This document shows, piece by piece, positions 23,985-34,927 of a DNA stretch of 64,000 nt; positions within the stretch are counted from its first letter, which is position 1, and each line of letters starts with the position of its first letter. The DNA lies in assembly GCF_001610895.1 (NCBI RefSeq), contig NZ_CP011273.1:5704001-5768000 (forward strand), read 5' to 3'. Both the position numbers and the translations under genes were made by a program. Below the pieces are notes generated by a model, which saw only the letters and a list, made by a program, of their open reading frames with translations, did no database searches and was not told the origin of the DNA. Source of the stretch: Planctomyces sp. SH-PL62. GTDB taxonomy: Bacteria; Planctomycetota; Planctomycetia; Isosphaerales; Isosphaeraceae.

Positions 23985-24599
23985 ATGTATCACGATGAGA
24001 TCCGACGGCCGACCCCCGACCGCCCCGTCCATGAGTTGGTCTCGCGGCGATGGAGCCCCTACGCGTTCTCCGACCGGCCCGTCTCCCACGGCGACCTGCT
24101 CGCGCTGTTCGAGGCCGCACGCTGGGCCGCCTCATCCTACAATGAGCAGCCGTGGTCGTACCTCGTCGCGACCAAGGCCGACCCGGAGGCGTTCGCGAAG
24201 GTCCTCTCCTGCCTGGTCGAGGGGAACCAGGTCTGGGCGGCGGCCGCGCCGGTGCTGGCGATCGGCTGCACGAAGCGGACCTTCAAGCTGAACGGCAAGC
24301 CCAACGCCGCCGCCGAGCACGACCTGGGCGCCTCCAGCGCCAGCCTGACCGTCGAGGCCACCGCGCGAGGCCTGTACGTCCACCAGATGATCGGCATCCT
24401 CCCCGACAAGGTGCGCGAGGCGTTCCAGGTCCCCGAGGACGTGAAGCCGTTGACGGGGATCGCCATCGGCTACCTCGGCGACCCCGCGACCCTCCCGGAG
24501 AACCTCCGCCCTCGCGACACCGAGCCCAAGTCCCGCAAGCCCCTCGCCGAGTTCGTCTTCGGCGACGCCTGGGGGACCGCCTCGCCGCTGATGGGTTGA
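23985..24599 (+). CDS. Nitroreductase-family protein
   Basis: A 204-aa FMN-dependent nitroreductase-like protein: ELVSRRWSPYAFSDRPV at the N-terminus, FEAARWAASSYNEQPWSYLV (FMN-contact segment) and a C-terminal GIAIGYLGDPATLPENL. Substrates of this family are diverse (quinones, nitroaromatics, flavin cofactors). It starts 24 bases after the PSD1 gene, in the same direction, and is followed by the alkylation-repair pair. Confidence 0.87.
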   Translation: MYHDEIRRPTPDRPVHELVSRRWSPYAFSDRPVSHGDLLALFEAARWAASSYNEQPWSYLVATKADPEAFAKVLSCLVEGNQVWAAAAPVLAIGCTKRTFKLNGKPNAAAEHDLGASSASLTVEATARGLYVHQMIGILPDKVREAFQVPEDVKPLTGIAIGYLGDPATLPENLRPRDTEPKSRKPLAEFVFGDAWGTASPLMG

Positions 24600-24672
24600 G
24601 CCGGGCGGGACGAGTCTCCGCCAGGTCCGAAAACGGCGAGATTCGGGCTCGGGCCGCGCGTAGGATACGGCC

Positions 24673-26133
24673 ATGGAGCTTGAGCCCGACCTCTGCCACC
24701 GCGTCCTGACCGCCCGCGACGCCCGTTTCGACGGGCTGTTCTTCGTGGGGGTGACGTCCACGCGGATCTACTGTCGCCCGATCTGCCCGGCGCGGACGCC
24801 CAGGCGGGACCGCTGCCGGTTCTTCCCCGGCGCCTCCGCCGCGGAGCAGGCGGGGTTTCGCCCTTGCCTGCGATGCCGCCCGGAGCTGGCGCCGGGCTCC
24901 GCGCCGGTGGATGCTGTCGGCCGGACGGCGCGGCTTGCGGCGAGCCGGATCGGCGCGGGGGCGATGGACGAAGAGGGGGGCGTAGAGGCCCTCGCCGGCG
25001 AGATGGGCGTCGGCTCACGGCACCTCAGGCGGGTGCTCCGCCAGGAACTCGGGGTCTCGCCGGTCGCGCTCGCCCAGACGCATCGCCTGCTGCTCGCGAA
25101 GCAGCTTTTGACCGATACGGCGATGCCGATCATCGACGTCGCGTTCGCCAGCGGGTTCTCCAGCGTCCGGCGGTTCAACGCCCTGTTCCTCGCCCGGTAT
25201 CGGCTCACCCCGCGCGACATCCGCAGGTCGCGAGGACGGGAGATCGCCGGCGGCGAGATCCGGCTGACGCTCGCGTACCGTCCTCCGCTCGCCTGGGATT
25301 CGATGCTCCGGTTCCTCGGCGATCGGGCCGTCGCGGGCGTCGAGGCCGTGGTCGGCGGGTCGTACCTGCGCACCGTCGCGATCGGCGAGGCGCGGGGTTG
25401 GCTGAAGGTCGAGCCCGACGCGGCCCGCCACGCGCTCCGGGTGGAGCTGCCGATGAGCCTGGCGCCCGCCCTGCCCCGCGTCCTCGGCCGCCTCCGCGAC
25501 CTGTTCGATCTCGACGCCCGCCCCGACGTGATCGACGACCACCTGGGCCGCGACGCTCGGCTCCGCGGCACGGTCGCCGGGCTCCGCGTCCCGGGGGCGT
25601 TCGACGGCTTCGAGCTGGCCGCCCGCGCGGTGCTGGGCCAGCAGGTTTCGGTGCGCGCGGCGACGACGCTCGCGGGGCGGTTCGCCTCGGCCTTCGGCGA
25701 GCCGATCGAGACCCCGTTCCCGCAACTCGACCGTCTCGCCCCCTCGCCGGCGCGCGTCGCCGAGGCCGCCCCCGGCGAGCTGGCCGCCCTGGGGCTGGTC
25801 GCGGCCCGGGCGGAATGCCTGGGTGCGTTGGCGAAGGCCGCGCGCGACAGGCTCGTCTCGCTCGAGCCGGGGCCGGACCCCGTCGCCTGCATGGAACGGC
25901 TGACGGAGATCCCTGGCGTCGGCCCGTGGACCGCCGCCTACATCGGCATGCGCGGCCTGCGCTGGCCGGACGCCTTCCCCCACGCGGACCTCGTGCTGCG
26001 CAAGGCCCTGGGGGGGCGGACCGCTCGCGAGGTGCTGGAAGCGGCCGAGCCGTGGCGGCCCTGGCGGGCGTACGCGGCGATGCGTCTTTGGAACGGGTCG
26101 GGAAAACTCGAAGGACGGGAGGAGGCGCGATGA
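24673..26133 (+). CDS. Ada-AlkA fusion: DNA-3-methyladenine glycosylase with Ada N-terminus
   Basis: A 486-aa protein in four parts. An Ada-type zinc domain holds the cysteines C34, C38, C65 and C68 ([19 protein letters not shown]). An AraC-like HTH follows at about 90-185 ([18 protein letters not shown]), then an AlkA N-terminal region, and last an HhH-GPD glycosylase domain with [20 protein letters not shown] and the catalytic-type Asp in [10 protein letters not shown]. It excises alkylated bases; the Ada part may sense methyl phosphotriesters and control transcription. The stop overlaps the next start (ATGA), so it is coupled to the methyltransferase gene. Confidence 0.92.
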   Translation: MELEPDLCHRVLTARDARFDGLFFVGVTSTRIYCRPICPARTPRRDRCRFFPGASAAEQAGFRPCLRCRPELAPGSAPVDAVGRTARLAASRIGAGAMDEEGGVEALAGEMGVGSRHLRRVLRQELGVSPVALAQTHRLLLAKQLLTDTAMPIIDVAFASGFSSVRRFNALFLARYRLTPRDIRRSRGREIAGGEIRLTLAYRPPLAWDSMLRFLGDRAVAGVEAVVGGSYLRTVAIGEARGWLKVEPDAARHALRVELPMSLAPALPRVLGRLRDLFDLDARPDVIDDHLGRDARLRGTVAGLRVPGAFDGFELAARAVLGQQVSVRAATTLAGRFASAFGEPIETPFPQLDRLAPSPARVAEAAPGELAALGLVAARAECLGALAKAARDRLVSLEPGPDPVACMERLTEIPGVGPWTAAYIGMRGLRWPDAFPHADLVLRKALGGRTAREVLEAAEPWRPWRAYAAMRLWNGSGKLEGREEAR

Positions 26134-26657
26134 CGAGCGACGGGACGATCTATCATACGACCCTGCGGAGCCCGATCGGCGATCTATTGATCGTGTCGAA
26201 CGGCGAGGCCCTCACGGGGCTGTACACCGAGCAGGCCCGCTACGCGAGGGCCGTCGAGGACTCCTGGAAGCCGGACCCGGGTCCGTTCCGCGAGGCCGAA
26301 CGCTGGTTGCAAGCATACTTTGAAGGCGAGCCGAGCCCGTTCGACCTGCGGATCGCGCCGCGAGGGACCGACTTCCAGCACGCCGTCTGGTCCGCCCTGC
26401 GGACGCTTCGCTTCGGCGAGCGCGTCGGCTACGGCGAGCTGGCGCGTCGTCTCGGCCGGCCGGGCGCCGGCCGCGCGGTGGGGCACGCCAACGCCCGGAA
26501 CCCGATCAGCCTGGTCGTCCCCTGCCACCGGGTCGTCGGCGCCGGGGGCGGGCTCACCGGGTACGCCGGCGGGCTGGACCGCAAGCTGTGGCTCCTGGAG
26601 CACGAGGCGAGATGCGCGGCCCGCACCGGGGCGTCGAGGTGGTCGTCCGCCGGGTGA
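26130..26657 (+). CDS. ogt: Methylated-DNA-protein cysteine methyltransferase
   Basis: A 175-aa suicide repair protein with the active-site motif PCHRVVG at residues 131-137 (Cys132) followed by [14 protein letters not shown]. The DNA-binding part contains [20 protein letters not shown]. It moves methyl groups from O6-methylguanine or O4-methylthymine to its cysteine. The ATG at 26130 overlaps the TGA of the Ada-AlkA gene. Together the two genes form an alkylation-damage unit. The extra C-terminal stretch ([14 protein letters not shown]) is slightly longer than usual. Confidence 0.93.
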   Translation: MTSDGTIYHTTLRSPIGDLLIVSNGEALTGLYTEQARYARAVEDSWKPDPGPFREAERWLQAYFEGEPSPFDLRIAPRGTDFQHAVWSALRTLRFGERVGYGELARRLGRPGAGRAVGHANARNPISLVVPCHRVVGAGGGLTGYAGGLDRKLWLLEHEARCAARTGASRWSSAG

Positions 26658-26720
26658 ACTGCGATAATGGAACGGGTCGAATCGACGAAACCGCCAACCG
26701 GACCGAGCGAGGCTGATCGG

Positions 26721-28188
<1,468 letters not shown>

Positions 28189-28208
<20 letters not shown>

Positions 28209-29046
28209 CGTCGGGCGCCCCGGCGGGATCGGCGTCGTCGAACTCGCGAGGAGGCTCCCACGGCCAGCGCCGCGAACGCCGGCGGCGGCCCGTCAGGCCC
28301 AGGCCCACCATCGCGGCGCCGCCGGTCGCCACCAGCAGGTGGGCCAGGAACCGCGCCCCACGCTCCGAGGCCAGCGCCCGGTCGGTCTCGGCCAGCGGGA
28401 AGAAGGCGGCGCCCGCCATGGCGTAGAGCACGGCCCCAAGCACGCCCCCGCCGAAGGCGGACAACGCGAACCGAGGGGCCGTCTTCACGCCGCCGAGCGC
28501 CACGCCGAACGCCGCGCCCGCCGTCGCGGCGATCAGCCCCGCAACCAGGGCCTGGGCCGCCGTCCCGACGAGCAGCGGGTCGATCCCGTTGCGCTCGTGG
28601 AGGCGATAGATCGGGGGCATCGCCGCGAGGGGCAGCAGCCCGCCGACGAGCCCGCCGACGAGCAGCCCGACGGCCCCGCCGACGCCCCCCCGCCGCACGT
28701 CGCCGCGCACCATCCCGCCCGCCAGGCCGAGGAAGAGCCCCAGCAACGCACCGAGCCCGGCGTCGGCCAGCGCCGCGTTCTTGATCATCGCCACGTCGCG
28801 GGATTCGGCCGTCGGCAGGTTCGACGTCACCCCCTGGAACTGCCGGGCCACGTCGGCGGGCCGGAACACGTCCCAGGTCATTTCGCCGAACGCGAACGCC
28901 AGCAATCCCGCCGCCACGCCCGCGAGCAGGCAAGCCGCCAGGGGATGGAAGATCAGCAGCGGCGAATCCCCCCCCTCCTCGCCATAGCGCACCTGCAACT
29001 TCGACGGAAGCTCGCGCCGGTCCCCCGATTCGGATCCCATCGACAT
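28189..29046 (-). CDS. Multi-spanning membrane protein, unknown
   Basis: A 285-aa protein with about six to seven hydrophobic helices, rich in Gly and Ala ([71 protein letters not shown]). The glycine-rich pairs recall glycine-zipper membrane proteins. The N-terminal 40 residues and the C-terminal 35 are polar and probably cytoplasmic. GGGAGGG lies 9 nt before ATG 29046. No transporter or enzyme family is recognised. It converges on the DUF1501 gene with a 20-base overlap. Confidence 0.75.
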
Positions 29047-29680
29047 GTCGTCCCTCCCGGCCTGGTTGGCGAAACCCGTTCGTTCCTGAACCGTCGTCAT
29101 GCAGGAATGTATCAAGGAACCGCCCCGGGAAAGCAGGATTTTCCGGGCCGTTCGTCGGTTCGCTCGCCCCGGATTCCGTCGAGGGGTCGCGCAGTAACCT
29201 TAAAAGTTCCTAATCCTATCCAAACGTACCTATAATGACGCGTGAAAATTCCCTTGATCGTCGACGACCTCTTGTTTATGCCATTGTCTTGCCTTTAGAC
29301 TGCCGCAGTGCGAGTGCCGGATGGGCAATTCTGCTCATTCCCTTGGCCTGAAATTCGCGTGAATGAAATTCGCGTGAACGAGGGACGGGAGCCGTCGCGT
29401 CGTAGGGCCTCTTCAGAGCCAAAGTCAAATCGACTCGAGTCCTGAGGCCCCGCGACGCTGATCGGACCTGGAAGAAATCCTGGAGGTGGGAAACGCCCCC
29501 TCGTGCTTGATCGTCGTCGTCGTGCGTTCGGATGGACCGACGTCCCGCGTCGGCCATCAGGATGGGGGGCGGTCGACGCCTGGTGCAGCTCCGTGACTCC
29601 CTCGGGATCGTCACCCTCCGCCGGGCCTTGCTCCTCCGCCTCGCCTCGCACCACCCACTTTTAAGAGGTTCATTTCACCC
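29047..29680. other. Intergenic region upstream of lipoprotein gene
   Basis: A 634-base gap without a convincing gene. It contains a TATAAT at 29231-29236 in an AT-richer patch, without a matching -35, and a 15-bp tandem direct repeat at 29349-29378. Part of it probably carries the promoter of the lipoprotein-DUF1559 pair. Confidence 0.4.
29349..29378. repeat. 15-bp tandem direct repeat
   Basis: Two adjacent copies of TGAAATTCGCGTGAA (29349-29363 and 29364-29378). It could be a regulatory half-site pair or a slippage duplication. Confidence 0.6.
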
Positions 29681-29884
29681 ATGCGAGCGAGCAGATTCGT
29701 GGGCCTCGCGATGGCGGCCTGCGCCGTGATCGTCTTCGGGGCCCTGACCATCTCCATGCCCGGCTGCGGCGGGTCCTCCGAGGTATCGGAAATCAAGGAG
29801 GACAAGCCTCCGACCGAGACCATGAAGGACTCCATGAATTACATGCAGCAGAAGTACGCCAAGAAGGGCTCGTCGAAGAATTGA
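29681..29884 (+). CDS. Small lipoprotein paired with DUF1559 protein
   Basis: A 67-aa predicted lipoprotein: the N-terminal helix FVGLAMAACAVIVFGAL is followed by SMPGCGGSS, so lipidation at Cys27 or nearby is likely. The mature part is only about 40 residues, charged, ending MQQKYAKKGSSKN. It closely resembles in size and style the lipoprotein at 49842, and each sits just upstream of a DUF1559 gene (here 255 bases). Such small lipoproteins are common near DUF1559 genes in planctomycetes; their role is unknown. Confidence 0.7.
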   Translation: MRASRFVGLAMAACAVIVFGALTISMPGCGGSSEVSEIKEDKPPTETMKDSMNYMQQKYAKKGSSKN

Positions 29885-30139
29885 CCTGGCGGGTCGCCGT
29901 CGGCTCACGTCACGAGACCTTCGGACGACCGTTTTTGGTCTTGCTCCGCCTCGAATTCGTCCGGCCGAAGGCGCGGCTGTCGGGGTCGTCGTACGGTCTT
30001 TCATCTCGCCGGATCAGCGGGCCTGACGGCCTGTCTCAGTCCGGACGACGCCCGCGGCAGCCATTGAACGCTCGGACTCCGTGGTCCTGAACGTGTTCGC
30101 CGGTCTTTTCTCCCATCTCATTTCGTCAGGGGGTCGCTC

Positions 30140-31261
30140 ATGCAGCAGATTCATCGTCGCGATCGGGGGTTCACCCTGATCGAGCTCCTGGTGGTGATTG
30201 CGATCATCGCCGTGCTCATCGCGCTCTTGCTGCCCGCCGTGCAATCCGCGCGCGAGGCCGCTCGTCGCGCGCAGTGCATCAACAACCTCAAGCAGATGGG
30301 CTTGGGGATGCACAACTACCACACGTCGAACAACTCGTTCCCGATGGGCGTCTCGTCGTCCTACAACGTCCCGAACGGCGGCTGCGTCGCCTGGGCCGGC
30401 TGGAGCGCGCAGGCCCTGCTGCTGGGCTACATGGAGCAGCAGTCGATCTACAACGCCGCCAACTTCAATTTCGACCCGATCTTGAACCAGGGCGACGTCA
30501 ATAATCAGACGGTCTGGAGGACCAAGATCTCCTCCTTCCTCTGCCCGTCCGACCCCAACGCCGGCCGGACGTACTACAACAGCTATTACGCCAGCCGCGG
30601 CACGACGATCGACATCGACTGGGGCATCCGTCAGGATCCCCCGCCGAATTGCGGCGGCAAGAAGAGCAGCGGCCTGTTCTCGTACCAGCAGTCCTACGGC
30701 ATCGCCGACTGCACCGACGGCTCGTCGAACACGATCGCCTTCAGCGAGGGCGTCGTGGGCTCGGGCAACAGCCGGCCCGCCCCCTACGTCTCGGGCGTGA
30801 ACGTCGACAGCCTGGGCAGCTGGGGCAGCAACCTGACGGCCCTGCAGGACGTCAACAACATGCTGACCATGGGCGAGGTCGCCCCGGGCGCCACCATGAG
30901 CGGCATCCTCCAGACCTGCAGCGCGGGCTTCCAGACGGCGACCGCGGGCAACGGCCTGCAGACCAACCGCGGCTATCACTGGGCCTGGGGCTGCGAGACC
31001 TTCACCCTGTTCAGCACCATCGTGCCGCCGAGCTCGACCCAGTACCGCTGGTCCGCCTGCCGGTTCGGCTGCCAGGGTTGCGGCGTGGAGTCCTCGGACC
31101 ACTCGCACATCACCAACGCCAACAGCAACCATCCCGGCGGTGCCAACGTCCTCCTGGGCGACGGCTCCACCCGGTTCGTCAAGGGCTCCGTGGCCATGAA
31201 CATCTGGTGGGCCCTGGGCACCAAGGCCGGCGGCGAGATCATCAGCTCCGACGCTTATTGA
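30140..31261 (+). CDS. DUF1559 pseudopilin-like protein (copy 1)
   Basis: A 373-aa protein with a type IV prepilin N-terminus: a short basic leader, [13 protein letters not shown] and a long hydrophobic helix, then [19 protein letters not shown]. The DUF1559 body follows, with YSTDSSN-like [19 protein letters not shown] and a C-terminal H-x-G-G-x-N-x-L-xx-D-G block (NHPGGANVLLGDGSTRFV). The leader should be cut before Phe by a prepilin peptidase and the product assembled or held at the cell envelope. Planctomycetes carry very many copies; the function is not established. An intrinsic terminator follows at 31317. Confidence 0.95.
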   Translation: MQQIHRRDRGFTLIELLVVIAIIAVLIALLLPAVQSAREAARRAQCINNLKQMGLGMHNYHTSNNSFPMGVSSSYNVPNGGCVAWAGWSAQALLLGYMEQQSIYNAANFNFDPILNQGDVNNQTVWRTKISSFLCPSDPNAGRTYYNSYYASRGTTIDIDWGIRQDPPPNCGGKKSSGLFSYQQSYGIADCTDGSSNTIAFSEGVVGSGNSRPAPYVSGVNVDSLGSWGSNLTALQDVNNMLTMGEVAPGATMSGILQTCSAGFQTATAGNGLQTNRGYHWAWGCETFTLFSTIVPPSSTQYRWSACRFGCQGCGVESSDHSHITNANSNHPGGANVLLGDGSTRFVKGSVAMNIWWALGTKAGGEIISSDAY

Positions 31262-31316
31262 TCTCCCAGTCGTCTTTTCGGTCGGCCTGACCTGCCCTGA
31301 TCAAGTCGTCCCCTTC

Positions 31317-31362
31317 GCCGACCCGTCGCGAGCCTCCCCGGCCGCGGCGGGTCGGCTTTTTT
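31317..31362 (+). terminator. Intrinsic terminator after DUF1559 gene
   Basis: GCCGACCCG (31317-31325) pairs perfectly with CGGGTCGGC (31348-31356) and is followed directly by TTTTTT. It lies 56 bases after the DUF1559 stop codon. Confidence 0.85.
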
Positions 31363-31501
31363 CATGGATCTCCACTCCCGAAGCCCCGGCTGGTATGCTT
31401 CTTGCCCCTGAAGGAGAGGAACGGGCGAGCCCGGCGGCGACGTCGGACCCGTCGATCTTGGAAGATCCTCGCATCGCAACGGCAAGACCAAGGAGTAGTT
31501 G

Positions 31502-32044
31502 ATGAACAGCTTCAAGCGATTCGGCATGGCGGCGGCCCTGGGCGCGGGGCTCGTCGCGGGCGGGATGGTCGTCCGCGCCCAGCAGGAGCCGGGGCCCATC
31601 GAGCGGGCCGGCGAGAAGCTGGACGAGGCGGGGAGGTCGCTCCGTCAGGGGCTCGAACGCGGCTTCAACCGGACCAAGGAGGCGGTCCGCGAGACGTTCG
31701 AAACGACCCGCGCCAAGGTCAACGACATGAGCATCGAGGCCCGCGTCTACGGCCGCTTGCACTGGGACAAGCAGCTTGAGACCAGCGCCTTCGAACTCTC
31801 GTCCGAGGCCCAGGGCATCGTCACGCTTCGCGGTTCGGTCCCCAGCGTCGAGGCCAAGAAGCACGCGGTCGACCTGGCCGCCGAAACCGTTGGCGTCACC
31901 CGCGTCGTCGATCAGCTCGCCGTCCAGACCGCGACCCAGGCGACCGAAGTCGAGGTCCGCACCAAGACCGTGACCCCGGCCCCGGCGGAGCGCGTCCGGC
32001 CTCGAGTTAAGGCCACCGCCCCCGTGACCTCGCCGCAGGACTGA
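31502..32044 (+). CDS. BON-domain exported protein
   Basis: A 180-aa protein with an N-terminal export helix (FGMAAALGAGLVAGGMVVRA) and a helical, amphipathic region (about 27-80: LDEAGRSLRQGLERGFNRTK). A BON domain follows at about 82-145 (YGRLHWDKQLETSAFEL, GIVTLRGSVPSVEAKKHAVD, GVTRVVDQL). BON domains bind phospholipids or other envelope components. AAGGAG stands 5 bases before the ATG at 31502. The gene is followed by the hairpin that the IS element has split. Confidence 0.85.
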   Translation: MNSFKRFGMAAALGAGLVAGGMVVRAQQEPGPIERAGEKLDEAGRSLRQGLERGFNRTKEAVRETFETTRAKVNDMSIEARVYGRLHWDKQLETSAFELSSEAQGIVTLRGSVPSVEAKKHAVDLAAETVGVTRVVDQLAVQTATQATEVEVRTKTVTPAPAERVRPRVKATAPVTSPQD

Positions 32045-32132
32045 CCGACGGCCTCTGGCCCCCTATCGCGGACGGAAAACGAAGCCCGACGGATATCGTG
32101 CTCGTCCTCCCTTTCCATCCAAACAGTCTTCC

Positions 32133-32143
32133 CCCCTCGCGGG
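32133..32143. repeat. Target-site duplication, left copy
   Basis: CCCCTCGCGGG, identical to 33450-33460, directly abuts the left terminal inverted repeat of the IS. Confidence 0.85.
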
Positions 32144-33449
32144 CTTTCAGGGGGAGGTATCGATTTTCATCAATACTTCGGGGGGCGGGGCGGCGTCGCG
32201 CGGCGGGCCGGGCCAGGGCTCCGGGAGGAAGCGGCCGGCGGGGTCGGCCCCCCCGATCCAGGCCCGCAGGACGGCGGCGCCCCCCAGCAGGAAGGTCGAC
32301 CAGCGCCGGGGCTTGGGGGCGGCGGCCGGCCCCGGCCCCGGCTCGGGCTCGGGTCGATCGGCGGCGTCGGCCGCGCCGCCGACCTCCAGCGTCCACAGGG
32401 TCGCCAGGGCCATCGCGGCCCACAGCCGGGCCGCCCGCGCCGGGTCGGCCATCCGGCTCCGCTCCCACCGCCAGCCGTCGCTCTTGATCTTCTTGAACGA
32501 GCACTCGATCCAGGCCCGCACGGCGTACCAGGACGCGTCGGCCTGTTCCGGCGGCAGGTCGGTGAGGATCAGCCAGGGGTCGGCGCGGCCCTCGTCCCAC
32601 CGCGCCAGCAGCGTGCAGTCCAGCCGCGCCTCCTTCGTCTTGAAGGCCTGGCCGCGGGCCCGGAACCGGGCCCCGTGCCGCGGGGCCAGCTCGGGCATCC
32701 GCGCCCATCGGCCCCCCTGGGGCCGGAAGCAGCCCCGGGCCCTGGCCCGCATCAGCGGGTGCCAGCCCAGCTCGACGATCGCCCGGAACAGGCCCGACGA
32801 CTCGATCCCCCGGTCCGACAGGACGAACACGCGTCGGTCCGGCCCGACGTGCTCGCGGAGCAGGCCCAGGAGCCGCTTCCAGTGCGGGTTCCAGGCCCCC
32901 GGCTCGTTCCCCGGCAGGACCGCCCAGGCGACCGGCACGGCGCACGACCGGTAGAGCGCCGCGACGCACAGGACCGTCATCCGATCGCCCAGCGCGGTGG
33001 CGTCGACGGCCAGGGCCAGGGGGCCGTCGCCCCAGCTCGAGAGGACCCAGCCCAGCAGCGGGCCGAAGCAGGCCTCGGGATCGAGCTCGCGGCGGGACCG
33101 GCCCCGCTTCGAGGCGGCCGGGCGGTAGAACTCGCGGAGCCGCTGGCGGACCGTGCCGGGCCCCACGTCCAGCAGGGCCGCCAGGTGGACGGCCACCCGG
33201 TCCAGCCCGCCGCCGCGTGCCAGGATCATCCCGAGGCTGTACCAGGCCAGGACCCGGGCCTGGCATCGCGACAGCGTGGGGAACCGAGTCGCGACGCGGT
33301 CGGACCAGCGGTACAGTAGTTCGGGGCGGGGCATGGCTCCTCCCGGTCGAACAGCGGTCAGCCCTGGTAAGCCGTCCGCTATAAACCGGGACCGTGCCCC
33401 GTTCCATACCCCTCTCCCATAAGCCGGACGAAATACCTCCCCCTGAAAG
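32144..33449. mobile_element. IS4-like insertion sequence, 1306 bp
   Basis: Perfect 17-bp terminal inverted repeats CTTTCAGGGGGAGGTAT (32144-32160, and its complement at 33433-33449) enclose one transposase gene. An 11-bp direct repeat CCCCTCGCGGG flanks both ends, the size range known for IS4-type elements. The element appears intact and may be active. It sits in the loop of a terminator hairpin. Confidence 0.9.
32147..33334 (-). CDS. IS4-like DDE transposase
   Basis: A 395-aa transposase with DDE catalytic residues in IS4-type context: Asp111 in LAVDATALGD, Asp174 in VLSDRGIESS and Glu277 in VRAWIECSFKKIKSDGW, which corresponds to the Y-R-E-K signature of the IS4 superfamily. An N-terminal HTH-like region (about 30-75, VGPGTVRQRLREFY) would bind the ends. 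The gene fills almost the whole element; its stop codon lies inside the left terminal repeat. GGGAGGAG precedes the ATG at 33334. No frameshift or internal stop is seen. Confidence 0.93.
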   Translation of the reverse strand: MPRPELLYRWSDRVATRFPTLSRCQARVLAWYSLGMILARGGGLDRVAVHLAALLDVGPGTVRQRLREFYRPAASKRGRSRRELDPEACFGPLLGWVLSSWGDGPLALAVDATALGDRMTVLCVAALYRSCAVPVAWAVLPGNEPGAWNPHWKRLLGLLREHVGPDRRVFVLSDRGIESSGLFRAIVELGWHPLMRARARGCFRPQGGRWARMPELAPRHGARFRARGQAFKTKEARLDCTLLARWDEGRADPWLILTDLPPEQADASWYAVRAWIECSFKKIKSDGWRWERSRMADPARAARLWAAMALATLWTLEVGGAADAADRPEPEPGPGPAAAPKPRRWSTFLLGGAAVLRAWIGGADPAGRFLPEPWPGPPRDAAPPPEVLMKIDTSP

Positions 33450-33460
33450 CCCCTCGCGGG
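33450..33460. repeat. Target-site duplication, right copy
   Basis: CCCCTCGCGGG, identical to 32133-32143, directly follows the right terminal inverted repeat. Confidence 0.85.
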
Positions 33461-33586
33461 GGAAGACGAACCCCGGAGGGGTTAGATGAGGGGGAAGACC
33501 AGCACGGGCGTCGTCGGGGTTCGCAGCCAAGTCGCCAGCGACGTCGATGGCTCTCGTCCTCGGATCCCCCATCTTCCGCGTGTCGT

Positions 33587-34780
33587 TTACACGCGCAGGA
33601 ACGTCTTGGTCCGGTAGAGGTGGTACAGGAACAGCCACTTCACGGCCAGGACGCCGACGGCGCCGACGATGAGGGCGATGGGCTTGTCGAGCAGGGCCAG
33701 CGTCCCGGACAGGAAGTAGTCGCGGATCGTGCCGAACGGGATGATGCTCTGCGCCATGTAGATGGTGATGGCGTTCATGCCGATCACGACGAAGAAGAAG
33801 GCCCAGGCCCGCAGCTTCCAGACGTCGATGATCAGGTAAAAGAGGCCCAGCAGGAGCAGGCTGAAGCCCCCCGCGACGAGGACGAACGAGCTGGTCCAGA
33901 GGTTCTTGATGATGGGGAAGCTCTGGCCCCAGAAGTAGCCGGCCGCGACGCTCAAGGCCCCGGCGGCCAGGAGCCCCAGGGCCTTGATCCCCGGCTTGCG
34001 CGCCGAGAGGAGCCACTCGCCGGCCAGGACGCCGAGGAGCGCGGTCGCCACGGCGGGGATGGTCGAGAGCAGGCCCTCGTTGTCGCCGTAGCCGTAATAG
34101 CTCTTCATGATCCGGCCCGGCAAGACGTGGCGGTCGACGTACCCCGAGAGGTTCGTCTCCTTGCTGTAGTCGCCCCGGAGGCCCGTCTCGGGAGCCGGAA
34201 CCAGGGCCAGAAGCGCCCAGTAGCCGAGCAGGATCGCGGCGAAGAGGATCGCCTGGGTGCGCGTTTTCGTGAACAAATAAATGACCGCCGCGATCCCGTA
34301 GCAGACGGCGATCCGCTGGAGGACGCCGACGTACCGGAGGTTGGCGAAGTCGAACTTGAGCGCGCCGTTGTAGATGAACGCCAGCGCCAGCAAGAGCACC
34401 ACCCGCCGCGCCGTCCGCCCGAGAGCCAGCGCCCGGGGGTGCTCGCCGGTCTGGTACTTCTTCAGGGAGAACGGGATCACGGCCCCGACGACAAAGAGGA
34501 AGAGGGGGAAGATCAGGTCGTAGAACCGGAAGCCTTCCCAGTCGACGTGGGTGATCTGCTCGCCGATCCGGGCGCTCTCGGGGGTGCCCCACCAGGCGCA
34601 AATCGAGCGGGCCAGGGCGTCGCCGCCGATGATCCAGAACATGTCGAACCCGCGGAGGGCGTCGATCGAGACCAGCCGTTCGGGCCTGGGAGGCGGCGGG
34701 GCGTCGACCGCGAAGGCGCGGTCCTCGGGCTGGTCGTCCAGGTTGTCTTCGATCGACGGATCGGTCGCGAGGCTCGACAT
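33587..34780 (-). CDS. DUF5009 / heparan-alpha-glucosaminide acetyltransferase-like membrane protein
   Basis: A 397-aa inner-membrane protein with about ten to eleven helices. The first block RLVSIDALRGFDMFWIIGGD and the following FYDLIFPLFLFVVGAVIPFS are typical of the NagX/DUF5009 group related to acyltransferase family 3. Also seen are GVLQRIAVCYG and GMNAITIYMAQSI near the C-terminus. Members are thought to move acetyl groups across the membrane to amino sugars. GGGGGAG 9 nt before ATG 34780 favours that start over 34795. The gene stands alone, downstream of the ThuA gene on the same strand. Confidence 0.88.
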   Translation of the reverse strand: MSSLATDPSIEDNLDDQPEDRAFAVDAPPPPRPERLVSIDALRGFDMFWIIGGDALARSICAWWGTPESARIGEQITHVDWEGFRFYDLIFPLFLFVVGAVIPFSLKKYQTGEHPRALALGRTARRVVLLLALAFIYNGALKFDFANLRYVGVLQRIAVCYGIAAVIYLFTKTRTQAILFAAILLGYWALLALVPAPETGLRGDYSKETNLSGYVDRHVLPGRIMKSYYGYGDNEGLLSTIPAVATALLGVLAGEWLLSARKPGIKALGLLAAGALSVAAGYFWGQSFPIIKNLWTSSFVLVAGGFSLLLLGLFYLIIDVWKLRAWAFFFVVIGMNAITIYMAQSIIPFGTIRDYFLSGTLALLDKPIALIVGAVGVLAVKWLFLYHLYRTKTFLRV

Positions 34781-34927
34781 GAAAGGCTCCCCCATCGTCG
34801 GGTGTTGATCTTCGCGACGACGATTCTAATGGCCGGGCGGTCGTCGCGTCGATCGCTTCGCGGTCGAGGGGGCCGGTTTGACGGGGCGAAGCGGCGACGA
34901 TCGCGACGCCGCCTCGCCGTTCGCGGA

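Larger units (their letters stand above)
32126..33467. other. Terminator-like hairpin split by the IS element
   Basis: Removing the IS and one copy of the duplication restores GTCTTCCCCC, loop CTCGC, GGGGGAAGAC: a perfect 10-bp stem 82 bases after the BON gene. The IS entered at the loop. A similar hairpin stands at 47041. Confidence 0.75.

Noticed and set aside
29231-29236. TATAAT as promoter of the lipoprotein gene
   Set aside because: Perfect -10 but no -35 at 16-18 bases, and it lies 445 bases before the gene; not listed as a promoter.
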